Below, piece after piece: positions 1 to 8,710 of a stretch of 64,000 bases of DNA. Made by a program: the position numbers and the translations under genes. A model generated the notes under the pieces. That model ran no database searches. It saw only the letters and a list, made by a program, of their open reading frames with translations, and had not been told where the DNA came from. The stretch comes from Cyanobacterium stanieri PCC 7202 (lineage in GTDB: Bacteria; Cyanobacteriota; Cyanobacteriia; Cyanobacteriales; Cyanobacteriaceae): assembly GCA_000317655.1 (NCBI GenBank), contig CP003940.1:1364001-1428000 (forward strand), given 5' to 3'. The stretch's first letter is position 1. Every line of letters begins with the position of its first letter.

Positions 1-1
1 A

Positions 2-484
2 TTCCAACTGAGCGATCGCCCCATGCTCTTGGTAAAAGATGATATATATATTCGTAGGATAAAAAGGGTAATGTTGGCCCTTGATAAATCAGAAGCGGCT
101 CAATACGCCCTCGAGTTGACCATTAATATGCTCAAAGACTATCGGGAAGCGGAATTATACCTTGTCAGGGTAAATCCCGATTTAGATGCCAATGTGGACT
201 TATCCAGAACAGAAATGGAACAAAACTCCATCCTCGCCCCTGCCCTTGCCCAAGCCAAAAGAATGGGTATCAATGCCCATTGTATAGTTACAGGGGGTAA
301 ACCGGGCAAAAAAATCTGTCAATTAGCCGAAGAAAAAGACATCGATTTATTGTTACTCGGTTCCCCTGATCGTCGTCCTTCCATTGCCAAAAGTTTGGTA
401 GATTTAGATCGTTTACTCGGTTCCTCTCTTTCTGATTATATCCGAGTAAATGCTAACTGTCCTGTTTTACTCGTGAGAAAATAA
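2..484 (+). CDS. Universal stress protein, C-terminal domain (5' end outside window)
   Basis: The reading frame is open to the left edge, so the gene starts upstream. The first visible residues look like the end of one Usp domain (a PMLLVK-like last strand), followed by a fresh Usp start (KRVMLALDKSEAA) and a second ending, CPVLLVRK. This suggests a tandem-Usp protein of which only the second domain is seen. Within that domain a glycine-containing stretch (LLLLGSPDRR) resembles the Usp nucleotide-binding loop, but the full ATP-binding G-2x-G-9x-G(S/T) pattern is not obvious. Usp proteins are cytosolic and linked to stress or energy limitation; the specific role cannot be told. The ATG at 23 is an internal Met rather than a convincing start. 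Confidence 0.75.
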   Translation, partial: FQLSDRPMLLVKDDIYIRRIKRVMLALDKSEAAQYALELTINMLKDYREAELYLVRVNPDLDANVDLSRTEMEQNSILAPALAQAKRMGINAHCIVTGGKPGKKICQLAEEKDIDLLLLGSPDRRPSIAKSLVDLDRLLGSSLSDYIRVNANCPVLLVRK

Positions 485-508
485 ACTTTAGGTTTCAGGT
501 TTCAGTTG

Positions 509-558
509 TTAGGTACATGGGTAATTAATTATCCATTGTCAATTATCCATTCTCAATT
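509..558. repeat. AT-rich ATTATCCATT/CAATTAT repeat stretch
   Basis: The gap between two plus-strand genes holds near-repeated AATTATCCATTGTC / AATTATCCATTCTC words. Similar CAATTATC words recur between other genes in the window (about 19.9, 24.6 and 60.3 kb). No gene or promoter is recognised here. Confidence 0.5.
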
Positions 559-564
559 ATTACC

Positions 565-1164
565 ATGTCTATAGGCGATCGTTTTAACAGAATTAGAGGC
601 AAAACGAGGTTTGTTGTCTCCCGAATATTTATCCATTTACAAGGGGAAGAAATTGCTCCTCTCCTAGGGGTGTTGAATGAAAATGCCCGTAATGCGGTTG
701 ATGCGGAGGGAGATTTGGAAGTAATGGGGGAATCTTTGGTTAATGTTTGCCAGAGTTTACTGCAATATCAGAACTATTGGCGCAGTGCCGCTAATGAGGG
801 TGATGTGGTATGGGATGAAGGAGACGCAGGGGATTATGTGGAGGAATTGTTTACCGATTCAGCTAACCGTTATCTCTCCCAACCAGATGTTAACCCCACG
901 GTAGGGGAAAACGAACCTTTATCCCTGCCCATCACCGATAATTTAATTGTTATGATCACAGTAGCTTTTGAAGGGGAATCCCCTGACATTGAAACTGATT
1001 TGGCAGAATATTATGCCCTTAGTGAAGGTTTAAAAGCTCTTATTAGTCTTAAGTATAAGGCAGGATACCGTGCGATCGCACTTCATTTTTCCCCCGCCCG
1101 ACTAGGAGAAATCCTCACCGAAGAACAAACCATTCTTAATTTTCCCGAATTAATACCTTTATAA
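565..1164 (+). CDS. DUF1517-family conserved cyanobacterial protein
   Basis: A 199-residue soluble protein without a signal peptide or membrane segment. The C-terminal half fits the DUF1517 pattern: a strand ending in VAFEGE (about 145), a helical segment, then a final strand and a closing segment with LTEEQTI and FPELIPL, matching the usual 'T..EEL...YP.L.PL' end. The N-terminal half is acidic (WDEGDAGDYVEELF). The plant member FLAP1 is a thylakoid/envelope protein affecting acclimation to fluctuating light; cyanobacterial members are uncharacterised, so no function is claimed. It stands alone between the Usp gene and a lipoprotein gene. Confidence 0.65.
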   Translation: MSIGDRFNRIRGKTRFVVSRIFIHLQGEEIAPLLGVLNENARNAVDAEGDLEVMGESLVNVCQSLLQYQNYWRSAANEGDVVWDEGDAGDYVEELFTDSANRYLSQPDVNPTVGENEPLSLPITDNLIVMITVAFEGESPDIETDLAEYYALSEGLKALISLKYKAGYRAIALHFSPARLGEILTEEQTILNFPELIPL

Positions 1165-1190
1165 CCTGCGTTTGGGATAGTAGTTGTCAA

Positions 1191-1236
1191 GAGGCAAGAG
1201 GCAAAAGGCAAAAGGCAAAAGACAAGAGGTAAAAGA
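1191..1236. repeat. Tandem heptamer-like repeat (AGGCAAA / AGGCAAG)
   Basis: Five to six degenerate copies of a seven-base unit (GAGGCAA, GAGGCAA, AAGGCAA, AAGGCAA, AAGACAA) run head to tail. This is the short tandemly repeated repetitive (STRR) type found between cyanobacterial genes. Complementary TTGCCTN runs occur at 43125, 44753 and 55671. Confidence 0.7.
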
Positions 1237-1346
1237 GAATAATTGTTCATTATCAATTGCCAATTATTTCCTGCCTTAGCCAAAAATGTTATCCCCAACT
1301 CAACTTTTGTAAATATGTTCATCAAACACAATCAGAAAAAATCATA

Positions 1347-2234
1347 ATGTTAAAAAAATTACTCGCCATCTGTTTAGTCATAACCCTCGGTTTCACCACC
1401 GTAGCTTGTGGCTCGAACAATGTTGCTCGTACTACAAATAATAACTTTACCAACAACACCACCCAACCCATTAATAATATCCCCGATGGTCAATATCCCG
1501 TCCAACAAGCCACCTTTAACGACGTGGATGGAGAATATAACCTAATGTTATTAAACACCCCTTCTGGTACCCGTCCAAACTATTTGACCACGGATTTACA
1601 AATGGCGAGGTTAACGGACGAGGAAATCGAAGCGGGAAAACAAACCTATGTAGCAATCAGTGGTGATGAAGCTGTAATGCACCTTACCGAAGATTTCCGC
1701 ATTGAATACATCCACAACGAAACCGAAACCGTCACCAATCCCAACACAGGCAGACAAGAAACCGTCATTATCAGACAACAATCGAGTTTCTGGAGTCCTT
1801 TTGCCGGTGCATTGGCAGGACAAGCTATTGGTAGTATGTTATTCCGTCCTCAGTATTATGTTCCCCCCGTATTCCAGCCGGGAGTACCCCTCACAGGATT
1901 TGGTGGTTATGGTAGCACCTATACCCAAGCAGTGGACAGTTATCGCAGTAACCATAATGCTGTGCCTCCTGTGGAAAGAAATCGTCAATCGGTACGTACC
2001 ACAGGCACCATCAGAAACAGTCAAACAGGAGCCGTCAGAGGTAGTACCGTAAGCGGTACAAGAGCGACAGGTTCTGGGGTTGGTTCTAGTAACCTAGGTA
2101 ATAATAACAGATCAAACACCAATACTAGACAAAGAAATAATAGCAGTTTCGGTAGTGGTAGTAACACAAGAAGAACACCTGTTCGCCGTACTCCTAGCCG
2201 TAGTCGTGGTTTTGGCGGTGGTCGTCGTCGCTAA
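1347..2234 (+). CDS. Predicted lipoprotein with Ser/Thr/Arg/Gly-rich tail
   Basis: I chose the ATG at 1347 because it opens a clear signal peptide: Lys3-Lys4, a hydrophobic stretch, then TVAC with Cys21 as candidate lipidation site. The upstream ATG at 1257 would put 30 non-signal residues in front. The position before the lipobox is Thr rather than Leu, so lipidation is likely but not certain. After an Asn/Thr-rich linker there is a compact middle region (about 50-160), then a low-complexity tail rich in Ser, Thr, Asn, Arg and Gly ending in RGFGGGRRR. The basic tail could bind an acidic polymer or RNA, but that is speculation. No known domain was recognised. Confidence 0.6.
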   Translation: MLKKLLAICLVITLGFTTVACGSNNVARTTNNNFTNNTTQPINNIPDGQYPVQQATFNDVDGEYNLMLLNTPSGTRPNYLTTDLQMARLTDEEIEAGKQTYVAISGDEAVMHLTEDFRIEYIHNETETVTNPNTGRQETVIIRQQSSFWSPFAGALAGQAIGSMLFRPQYYVPPVFQPGVPLTGFGGYGSTYTQAVDSYRSNHNAVPPVERNRQSVRTTGTIRNSQTGAVRGSTVSGTRATGSGVGSSNLGNNNRSNTNTRQRNNSSFGSGSNTRRTPVRRTPSRSRGFGGGRRR

Positions 2235-2250
2235 TTGTTTTTGATAATAT

Positions 2251-2276
2251 GGGGGCATAATGCCCCTTTTATTTTT
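2251..2276. terminator. Hairpin terminator between convergent genes
   Basis: GGGGCA-TAA-TGCCCC stem followed by TTTTATTTTT on the plus strand. It lies just after the lipoprotein stop and overlaps the stop codon of the converging Ap4A phosphorylase gene, so it probably serves the plus-strand gene. Confidence 0.8.
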
Positions 2277-3162
2277 CGATACCTACTTTTTTTAAAATAT
2301 GTAGGGGTTTATATTGTTTAATAATTTCTAATTGTTCTTCATTTTTTACTAATAAAGCCCCTGCAAATCCTAGGGAATTAATGGAAATTGATTCGGCTTT
2401 GGGTTGAGTTCTAGGAATCATCATCATCCATTGTTTTGTGACCAGTAAATTGTAGTTTCCTCGGGATGTTTTGCCATCATTTTCTATGCTTAAGTATTCC
2501 AACATTTGATGATATAGTTCCTTCGTAATTTTGGCAGATTCCTTCGCTGATTTTTCCATATTACCTGTAAAGGCGATCGCCTGTAGATAGGGTAATTCAT
2601 CCACTGTGACAACCTCCCCATCCCTCAATTTAGAACGATAATTTAAAACTAAGTTTTCCATGGGAAACCCTTGAGAATTAGGAGCAAGAGGAAAGGGAAT
2701 AACCTGTAAATGTTTATGAGGTTGAGAAGCTCCTGCCACCGCCCCAGCATTATAAAAACCTAAACCACTTACTTGTTTTAAAACCATCCAAAAAGCCTCT
2801 AAATCATTGATATTTAATAGATTCTCCTGCGGTTCAAAATCTTTGGTAATAATTAAAACATGATTATTAACCACATTATATTTATTTAAAATACAAACAT
2901 GGGAATCACCCAAATCATCAACATACAATTTTTCTTCGTAAGGTAAAAAAGGATTGTACTCAGTTGATTTTTGTTTCTTTTTTTGCTTCTTTTTTGCATT
3001 TTCTTTTCTCTGAATATTATCTAAAATACGGACAATAAAATTAATATTTTGCTCCTCTAAAAATTGATATTTTGTTTCGATAGGTTTGAGAGCTTTTTCT
3101 TGCAAAGCATTAATGGTTGTTGCGTTTATCTTACTCCATAAATCCAGATTATTATTGCCCAT
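2269..3162 (-). CDS. Ap4A phosphorylase / ATP adenylyltransferase-like protein
   Basis: A 297-residue cytosolic enzyme of the HIT-like ATP adenylyltransferase family. These enzymes cleave diadenosine tetraphosphate with phosphate to ADP and ATP, keeping the alarmone low. The nucleotide-binding histidine motif is visible at 147-153 (QPHKHLQ, His149 and His151), preceded by the typical GASQPH approach. An N-terminal substrate-binding region (NPFLPYEEKL, about 70-79) and a C-terminal DUF4922-like segment with WMMMIPR complete the fold. An unusual Lys-rich stretch (KKKQKKKQK, about 57-65) sits in a loop. It is the last gene on this strand before a convergent terminator and follows the phosphohexomutase gene at about 100 bases. 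Confidence 0.85.
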   Translation of the reverse strand: MGNNNLDLWSKINATTINALQEKALKPIETKYQFLEEQNINFIVRILDNIQRKENAKKKQKKKQKSTEYNPFLPYEEKLYVDDLGDSHVCILNKYNVVNNHVLIITKDFEPQENLLNINDLEAFWMVLKQVSGLGFYNAGAVAGASQPHKHLQVIPFPLAPNSQGFPMENLVLNYRSKLRDGEVVTVDELPYLQAIAFTGNMEKSAKESAKITKELYHQMLEYLSIENDGKTSRGNYNLLVTKQWMMMIPRTQPKAESISINSLGFAGALLVKNEEQLEIIKQYKPLHILKKVGIEK

Positions 3163-3267
3163 AAACTGTTAATCATATTATTCACGACCAATATACAGTT
3201 TACGGGATTAATGGTAATATTTGCTGTGATTGGTAACAATTTTTTAATTACTTTTACAAATTGTTAT

Positions 3268-4779
3268 TTATTTTTCCAAGGCAGAAAAAGACTCAAGAAA
3301 TCTAAATAAACGAGCCATAATTTTTTCTACTCCTCCTTGCACATTCGACTCAATATTAATAGGAATCACAGGATCATGAAGAGATAAACGTAATAAAAAC
3401 CAACCTTTTTCCTCCTCCGATGGACAACTAACTCTCACCCCTTCATAATTATTTGGCACTATCTGCCAGTCAGATTGATTATTAGTAAATATCGTTAATT
3501 CTTCAATAATATTATTACCATATTCTTTAAAATTATCAGCTTTTATGGTTAGTCTAATTTCCTTACTTTCGAGGGGTTCTTCTAAACTATTAATTAACTC
3601 TGTTAATCGTTTATCCATTAATTTTAACTTAGCTAACTCGATCAATAATTTAGTAATTAAATAAGCTCCATCATCAAGAAAATAATTCTCTTTTAGTGCC
3701 GCATGACCAGATGTTTCGATGGCTAACCATGACTCGATACCTTCATTATTCAGTCTCAATGCCTCATTAATAACATTTTTATAACCCCGTTTAAAACGAT
3801 GGTGTTTTCCTCCCAAATTTTGCTCAATAAATTTGGTCAAACCTTCGGAGGTGATGGAATCGGTGACGATGGTTGATTGGGGATGCTCTTGTAAAATGAT
3901 CGCAGAAATAAGGGCTATGAGACGGTTACGATTTAATTCTTTGCCTGTGCTATCAACGGCGGCACTTCTATCAACGTCGGTATCAAAAATAATTCCAAAG
4001 TCAGCTTTATGTTTTATCACGGCTTCACAAATAGATGCCATGGCTTCGGGATTTTCAGGGTTAGGAATATGGTTAGGAAATGTGCCGTCAGGTTCTAAAA
4101 ATTGACTCCCTGTAATGTCGGCACCGAGGGGCTTTAATACTTTATCAGCAAAAAAACCTCCTGCCCCATTTCCTGCATCAACTATTATTTTTAACTCTTT
4201 TAAGGGTTCTTCAAAATGTCGGGGATGATTAACTGCTTGTCTTATTTGTTTTACAAATAAATCGGCATATTTTGCCATAAAATTTTTATTAATTATATTG
4301 CCTTTTTCTTTTGTATAATTAAAGCTATTTTCTTGGGCTTTTTCTAATATATTGGTAATGTCTTGTTTTTCAAGTCCCCCTTGTTTTGTGAAAAATTTTA
4401 AACCGTTACGGTTGAAGGGTAAGTGACTGGCAGTAAGCATAATGGCACCGTCGCAGTTCAAATCAGTGTCAATGGTACTCATGAACATGGCAGGGGTAGA
4501 AGCCATTTCAAAGTTATATACTGTCACTCCTAATTCACTGATAGCTGTGGCGATCGTCCCTAATAAATTTTCCCCTGAAAGACGACTATCCCTACCGAGG
4601 GAAATGATTAATTGTGAGGGAGATTTGCTAAGTTTTTCACTTAACCACTGAGCGAAACTTTTGCCCAGAATTTTAATTATTTCGGGGGTTAAATTTACTT
4701 TTTCTCCTTCAATTCCTTCTAGGGCAACTCCTCTTATATCAGAGCCATTTTGTAGTTTTTTCCAGTTTTCTTTTAACAT
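3268..4779 (-). CDS. Phosphoglucomutase/phosphomannomutase family protein
   Basis: A 503-residue member of the alpha-D-phosphohexomutase superfamily, which moves phosphate between C1 and C6 of a hexose. All key sites are present: the phosphoserine loop TASHLP with Ser118, the Mg-binding DTDVD at 266-270, the sugar-selecting ETSGHA at 355-360, and a C-terminal phosphate-binding region. Length and the diverged domain 4 resemble the cyanobacterial/plastid PGM-like branch rather than GlmM (about 445 residues). Substrate cannot be fixed from motifs; glucose-, mannose- or glucosamine-phosphate are all possible. Confidence 0.85.
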   Translation of the reverse strand: MLKENWKKLQNGSDIRGVALEGIEGEKVNLTPEIIKILGKSFAQWLSEKLSKSPSQLIISLGRDSRLSGENLLGTIATAISELGVTVYNFEMASTPAMFMSTIDTDLNCDGAIMLTASHLPFNRNGLKFFTKQGGLEKQDITNILEKAQENSFNYTKEKGNIINKNFMAKYADLFVKQIRQAVNHPRHFEEPLKELKIIVDAGNGAGGFFADKVLKPLGADITGSQFLEPDGTFPNHIPNPENPEAMASICEAVIKHKADFGIIFDTDVDRSAAVDSTGKELNRNRLIALISAIILQEHPQSTIVTDSITSEGLTKFIEQNLGGKHHRFKRGYKNVINEALRLNNEGIESWLAIETSGHAALKENYFLDDGAYLITKLLIELAKLKLMDKRLTELINSLEEPLESKEIRLTIKADNFKEYGNNIIEELTIFTNNQSDWQIVPNNYEGVRVSCPSEEEKGWFLLRLSLHDPVIPINIESNVQGGVEKIMARLFRFLESFSALEK

Positions 4780-4879
4780 TGTAATTTTTTATTACGAAGG
4801 TGCTTTTTTTCAGTGTAACGGTTACTTTTTGAAATACAATTAGGATGATTTATTTTTAAGGTTCTTTTTACATTTGGGT

Positions 4880-5668
4880 ATGGGTATTTTTGGTTTTATT
4901 ATAGTTGCGATCGCCCTTATATTATTTTTTGTCAAACAAGCTCAAACAAAAAGCCATAGTAGTGTACTACTGGCACGATTTACAGATGTACAAGAGTTAG
5001 AAAGTACCTGCCAAGCCATTACGGAAGATATTGGAGGGGGAAATTGGCGTGATTATGTCAAATTATGGGGAAAAATTACCATTGATGAACCTTTGATTTC
5101 AGAAATGAAACAAGAACCCTGCGTTCATTATCGTATGCTAGTACAACGGGAATATGAGGAGAAAGTGCGATCGCAAGATAGTGAAGGAAAAACCGTAGAA
5201 AAAACCGTCAGAAAATCAGAAACAATCACCCAAAATCAGCGCTCAATCCCATTTATTTTAGAAGATAAAACAGGAGCAATTACCATTAATCCTGAAGATG
5301 CAAAATTTGACACTATTAAAATTTTAGATGAATTTAGACCTGAACAACCAGCGGGGGGAATGCTTCAATTTGGCAATTTTTCTTTTCTAGTTAGAAATAA
5401 TAATTATCATACCCGCACATTAGGTTATCGTTATCAAGAATTTATTTTACCAATCCATAGAGAAGTTTTAATTGTGGGGAATGTCAGTGATGAAACTGGC
5501 TCTTTAAAAATAACTAAACCCATGGATAATCAACCTTTTTTAATCTCTTTAAAAACAGAAGAAGAGTTAAATTCTGATTATCAAAAAAATCAAAATATTC
5601 TTAAATACAGTATGATTTCCTGTTTTGTTATAGGTTTTATTTTAATATTAGTAAATGTTATTACTTAA
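4880..5668 (+). CDS. GIDE-domain membrane protein (MUL1-like BAM domain, no RING)
   Basis: A 262-residue protein anchored by an N-terminal membrane helix (about 3-20) and a second one at the extreme C-terminus. The middle matches the GIDE domain known from the eukaryotic mitochondrial ubiquitin ligase MUL1/MULAN: CVHYRMLVQREYEE, IPFILEDKTGAI and YREXX-like PIHREVLIVGNVS segments. The RING finger of the eukaryotic enzymes is absent, so ligase activity is not implied. Such bacterial proteins are functionally unknown. I prefer the ATG at 4880 to the TTG two codons earlier. The gene is convergent with, and almost abuts, the next one (stop codons 2 bases apart). Confidence 0.7.
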   Translation: MGIFGFIIVAIALILFFVKQAQTKSHSSVLLARFTDVQELESTCQAITEDIGGGNWRDYVKLWGKITIDEPLISEMKQEPCVHYRMLVQREYEEKVRSQDSEGKTVEKTVRKSETITQNQRSIPFILEDKTGAITINPEDAKFDTIKILDEFRPEQPAGGMLQFGNFSFLVRNNNYHTRTLGYRYQEFILPIHREVLIVGNVSDETGSLKITKPMDNQPFLISLKTEEELNSDYQKNQNILKYSMISCFVIGFILILVNVIT

Positions 5669-5670
5669 AA

Positions 5671-6090
5671 CTAAACATAAAACTTATATACAATTGAACC
5701 CTCATCATTAACAGAAAAATCTGCATTTAATTGTTGAGCTTTATCGTCTAAGTATTGTTTAGCTTTCTCCAAAGGAAGTTGGGATTGCACAGCAAATTTT
5801 AGAGCAGTTATTTCCCCTTTATTTTCTGCCAACATATTTAGAAAAATTTGCTCCTCATCAATTTTAGTTTTATCAATTTTATTTTTTTGACTGTATTTTA
5901 AATCAAATATCAAATAAGTGGCGATACCTGTGGGTGGCAAACCAAGGATGAATAATGCGGCTAATGCCCCATCTCTATCTTCTTGACTCTGATTATCATC
6001 GAATAATAATTGAATAGAAGCAAGGGATGTAATAGGTAAACCAATAATGAGGAAGAAACCAATCAATATTTTTTTTATTGCATTCATCAT
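5671..6090 (-). CDS. Small membrane protein with possible winged-helix-like tail
   Basis: A 139-residue protein with a hydrophobic N-terminal helix (about 8-24), a second hydrophobic segment (about 43-64, LFILGLPPTGIATYLIF), then a soluble tail. The tail (ITALKFAVQSQLPLEKAKQYLDD, then NADFSVNDEGSIVYKF) has the helix-turn-helix/strand rhythm of small winged-helix folds found in cyanobacterial membrane proteins. No named family is recognised. It converges on the GIDE-domain gene, ending 2 bases from it. Confidence 0.6.
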   Translation of the reverse strand: MMNAIKKILIGFFLIIGLPITSLASIQLLFDDNQSQEDRDGALAALFILGLPPTGIATYLIFDLKYSQKNKIDKTKIDEEQIFLNMLAENKGEITALKFAVQSQLPLEKAKQYLDDKAQQLNADFSVNDEGSIVYKFYV

Positions 6091-6304
6091 GATTGATAAG
6101 TAGTAATCGCTGATTTAGATCAATTAATAGTTACATTATTGTAAACTTTTTTGGAATTTGTTTTTCTGGAAAATTATTGTAGTCAATTTCCGCAAGATTA
6201 TTTCAAAATATTCTTATAGATAAAAGAATATCTTTCCAAGGGTTAAGTTTCAATGGTATTGTCAAATATGATATTAGATTACTATTTTTATTGTTATTGC
6301 TTTT

Positions 6305-7132
6305 ATGAGTCAAGATAACTTAATTCCCGTAGTGGTAAATGGTGCAGCGGGGAAAATGGGTCGAGAGGTAATTAAGGCGATCGCCTCTACCGATGATATG
6401 ATGTTAGTGGGTGCGGTAGATCAAAATCCCGCTGTATTAGGTCAAGATGTGGGAGAAATTGTAGGATGTGGAGCGCTAGAACTTCCCATTATGAATGATT
6501 TAGAGGGAGTTTTAGTCCTCGCCACTCAGCACAAAATTCAAGGGGTAATGGTCGATTTTACCCATCCTGATAGTGTATATGAAAATGTACGCAGTGCGAT
6601 CGCCTATGGAGTCCGCCCCGTAGTCGGTACCACAGGATTAAGTCCTCAACAAATCAATGAATTAGCTGACTTTGCCGAAAAATCTAGTACAGGAGTATTA
6701 ATTATTCCCAACTTCTCCATCGGTATAGTGTTAATGCAACAAGCAGCCATCCAAGCCGCCCAATATTTTGATCATGTAGAAATCATTGAACTACACCACA
6801 ATCAAAAAGCCGATGCCCCCAGTGGTACCGCCATTAAAACCGCTGAAATGCTCTCAGGGTTAGGTAAAACCTACAATCCCCAACAAGTCGAAGAAACCGA
6901 GCATATAGCAGGGGCTAGGGGTAGCCTTTGCGGAGATAACATTCGTCTCCATAGTGTGCGTCTCCCCGGATTAATCGCCCACCAAGAAATAATTTTCGGA
7001 GCCCAAGGACAAATTTACACCCTAAGACATGATACCAGCGATCGCTCCTGTTATATGCCGGGAGTGCTGTTGTCTATTCGCAAAATAACAGAACTAAAAT
7101 CCTTGGTGTATGGCTTAGAAAAAATAATCTAA
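6305..7132 (+). CDS. dapB: 4-hydroxy-tetrahydrodipicolinate reductase
   Basis: A 275-residue cytosolic reductase that converts hydroxy-tetrahydrodipicolinate to tetrahydrodipicolinate with NAD(P)H in lysine and diaminopimelate synthesis. The dinucleotide-binding loop GAAGKMG is at 13-19; the family signature [15 protein letters not shown] spans 162-176 with catalytic His164/His165, Lys168 and the substrate-binding PSGTA. Length is normal for the family. It stands alone on the plus strand after a 214-base AT-rich gap and is closed by a strong hairpin terminator. The start is well supported since the Rossmann strand begins eight residues in. Confidence 0.95.
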   Translation: MSQDNLIPVVVNGAAGKMGREVIKAIASTDDMMLVGAVDQNPAVLGQDVGEIVGCGALELPIMNDLEGVLVLATQHKIQGVMVDFTHPDSVYENVRSAIAYGVRPVVGTTGLSPQQINELADFAEKSSTGVLIIPNFSIGIVLMQQAAIQAAQYFDHVEIIELHHNQKADAPSGTAIKTAEMLSGLGKTYNPQQVEETEHIAGARGSLCGDNIRLHSVRLPGLIAHQEIIFGAQGQIYTLRHDTSDRSCYMPGVLLSIRKITELKSLVYGLEKII

Positions 7133-7153
7133 TTTTTAAAAACAGTAAAGACA

Positions 7154-7178
7154 AAAATCCCCCAAATTGGGGGATTTT
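7154..7178. terminator. dapB terminator hairpin
   Basis: Perfect inverted repeat AAAATCCCCC / GGGGGATTTT with a five-base AAATT loop, 21 bases after the dapB stop. The A/T flanks mean it could work in both directions, also ending transcription of tRNA-Leu from the other strand. Confidence 0.8.
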
Positions 7179-7232
7179 AAAGACTGAGGAAATAATCTAT
7201 TTCCTCCCCGAACATTCAAGCCCACTCTTGGA

Positions 7233-7313
7233 TGCGGACGGAGAGACTCGAACTCTCACATCAGAGATACTAGAACCTAAATCTAGCGCGTCTACCAATT
7301 CCGCCACGTCCGC
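7233..7313 (-). tRNA. tRNA-Leu (anticodon UAG)
   Basis: Read on the minus strand the gene starts GCGGACG and ends CGTCCGC plus discriminator A. The anticodon arm CTAGA-TTTAGGT-TCTAG gives anticodon UAG (reads CUN leucine codons). The variable arm is long, as in class II tRNAs, and the T arm carries GTTCGAG. The 3' CCA is not encoded. The gene is 81 bases long. Confidence 0.95.
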
Positions 7314-7369
7314 TTTAAATTAGACCGAATACTATGATAACATCATTTCTACAAATATTCAAGTCCAAA

Positions 7370-7921
7370 TTAACGATAAGTACCAAAACGCATCTGGGTA
7401 AGAGCTTTTTGAGTTTTACTATCTAAGGAGTTGAACAAAAAACGCCCCTGAGACTTATTACGGGAGCGATGGTTTCGTTTTTCTCTTTTTTGGGTTAAAT
7501 CAATTTCTTTAGCTAAATGTTGAGCAGACATCCACTCAGCCCCATAACCAACTACTGTGTGGCGTTGTGCTTGGTCAGAGGTTGCAACGATAATTCTGGT
7601 GGAAGTATCTGGGTTTTTTCGTTGAAAAGAAGCGCAATACTTTTCAATATAAGTGTCTGCGGTTTCATTGTGAGAAGTATAATGCACCGAAACACGATCA
7701 CTGTATTTTTCCTTATATCCAGGGGTTTTTTGGTAATGGGCATCAAATACGACGGTTGTTTCTAATGCTTTATAACCAGTGTAATTAACAAGAATGTCTA
7801 ACAAGGATTGTCGAGCATATTCCAATCCATTTTTATCCCTAATCCTTTTGAGAGAATTCCACGCACCGATGATGTTGTAACCATCTACCAGTAAAATAAT
7901 TCGAGAAGAAGTAGAAACCAT
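7370..7921 (-). CDS. NYN-domain ribonuclease (YacP/Rae1 family)
   Basis: A 183-residue protein of the YacP-like NYN family, PIN-fold metal-dependent RNases; the Bacillus member Rae1 cuts mRNA on the ribosome. The first strand carries the hallmark DGYN (Asp13-Gly-Tyr-Asn16), followed by VVFDAHYQ (about 58) and the IIVATSDQAQR motif (about 109-119) with acidic/Asn metal ligands. The C-terminus is basic (KREKRNHRSRNKSQGR), consistent with RNA binding. Immediate neighbours, tRNA-Leu and an HNH gene, give no more specific hint. Confidence 0.85.
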   Translation of the reverse strand: MVSTSSRIILLVDGYNIIGAWNSLKRIRDKNGLEYARQSLLDILVNYTGYKALETTVVFDAHYQKTPGYKEKYSDRVSVHYTSHNETADTYIEKYCASFQRKNPDTSTRIIVATSDQAQRHTVVGYGAEWMSAQHLAKEIDLTQKREKRNHRSRNKSQGRFLFNSLDSKTQKALTQMRFGTYR

Positions 7922-8081
7922 TTTCCTGCATATATCCTTATTCTATGGGTTTATCTGTCTTGATGTCATAATGTTAAATTTTAGCAAAATTTTATAATTG
8001 TCGGTGTATAAATATTGACAACCCAACAAGCAAAAAAAATCTCCCTTGTGGACAAGAGAGAACAAAATTATTGATCATCGC

Positions 8082-8579
8082 TTAAATACCGATGACATAT
8101 TTTTTCCATTCATGGTTGCGATTATCTTTAGTACACTTAACAATTTCAAAGTGCAAACTACTATAGGGTTTTCTCGGTTGTTTTAATAAAGGCATTTCCG
8201 ATTCCTTGGGAGTACGATTTCCCTTTCTAATATTACATCTCACACAGGCCGCCACGAGATTCTCCCAAGTATCAGGCCCTCCCCGAGAACGAGGAATAAC
8301 ATGATCTAATGTTAGTTGTTCCCCTTTATAATTACAATACTGACATGTGTGGCGATCGCGCTCTAACACATTTTTTCTAGTCAGAGGAATTTCCTTATAA
8401 GGAACCTTGACATAATACCGTAACCGAATCACCGATGGTAACGGGAATGTCTGACAAATAAATGTTCCATTATGCTCTAATTGTTCCGCTTTGCCTTTGA
8501 TTAACAGAATTACCGCTCTCTTCCAACTGGTGATATTCAGCGGTTCATAGGAGGCATTTAAAACTAAAACCTTACCCAT
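8082..8579 (-). CDS. HNH endonuclease family protein
   Basis: A 165-residue protein when started at the ATG at 8579 (MGKVLVLNASYEPL); a longer reading from 8627 adds 16 residues that do not match the usual family start. The HNH/zinc module is complete: Cys79-x2-Cys82, LDHVIPRSRGG with Asp92-His93, ENLVAACVRCN with Cys112-x2-Cys115, then RKGNRTP. This type is very common in cyanobacterial chromosomes as a single gene and its biological role is not known; it is not accompanied by a methyltransferase or other restriction gene. Confidence 0.85.
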   Translation of the reverse strand: MGKVLVLNASYEPLNITSWKRAVILLIKGKAEQLEHNGTFICQTFPLPSVIRLRYYVKVPYKEIPLTRKNVLERDRHTCQYCNYKGEQLTLDHVIPRSRGGPDTWENLVAACVRCNIRKGNRTPKESEMPLLKQPRKPYSSLHFEIVKCTKDNRNHEWKKYVIGI

Positions 8580-8710
8580 AAACGTCTTTTTCCAAGGATT
8601 TATTGCTGATGTTAGCATAAAGAACATATTTATTGCAGGAGTTACAGCCTCTCAACCATAACCCCCATTTGTGATGATTAAATCACCATGGACTACATCA
8701 CTTCCAATTA

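Noticed and set aside
1702-2052. 116-codon overlapping ORF within the lipoprotein gene
   Set aside because: Same-strand alternative frame of a gene with a clear signal peptide; proline/serine composition is a frame artefact.
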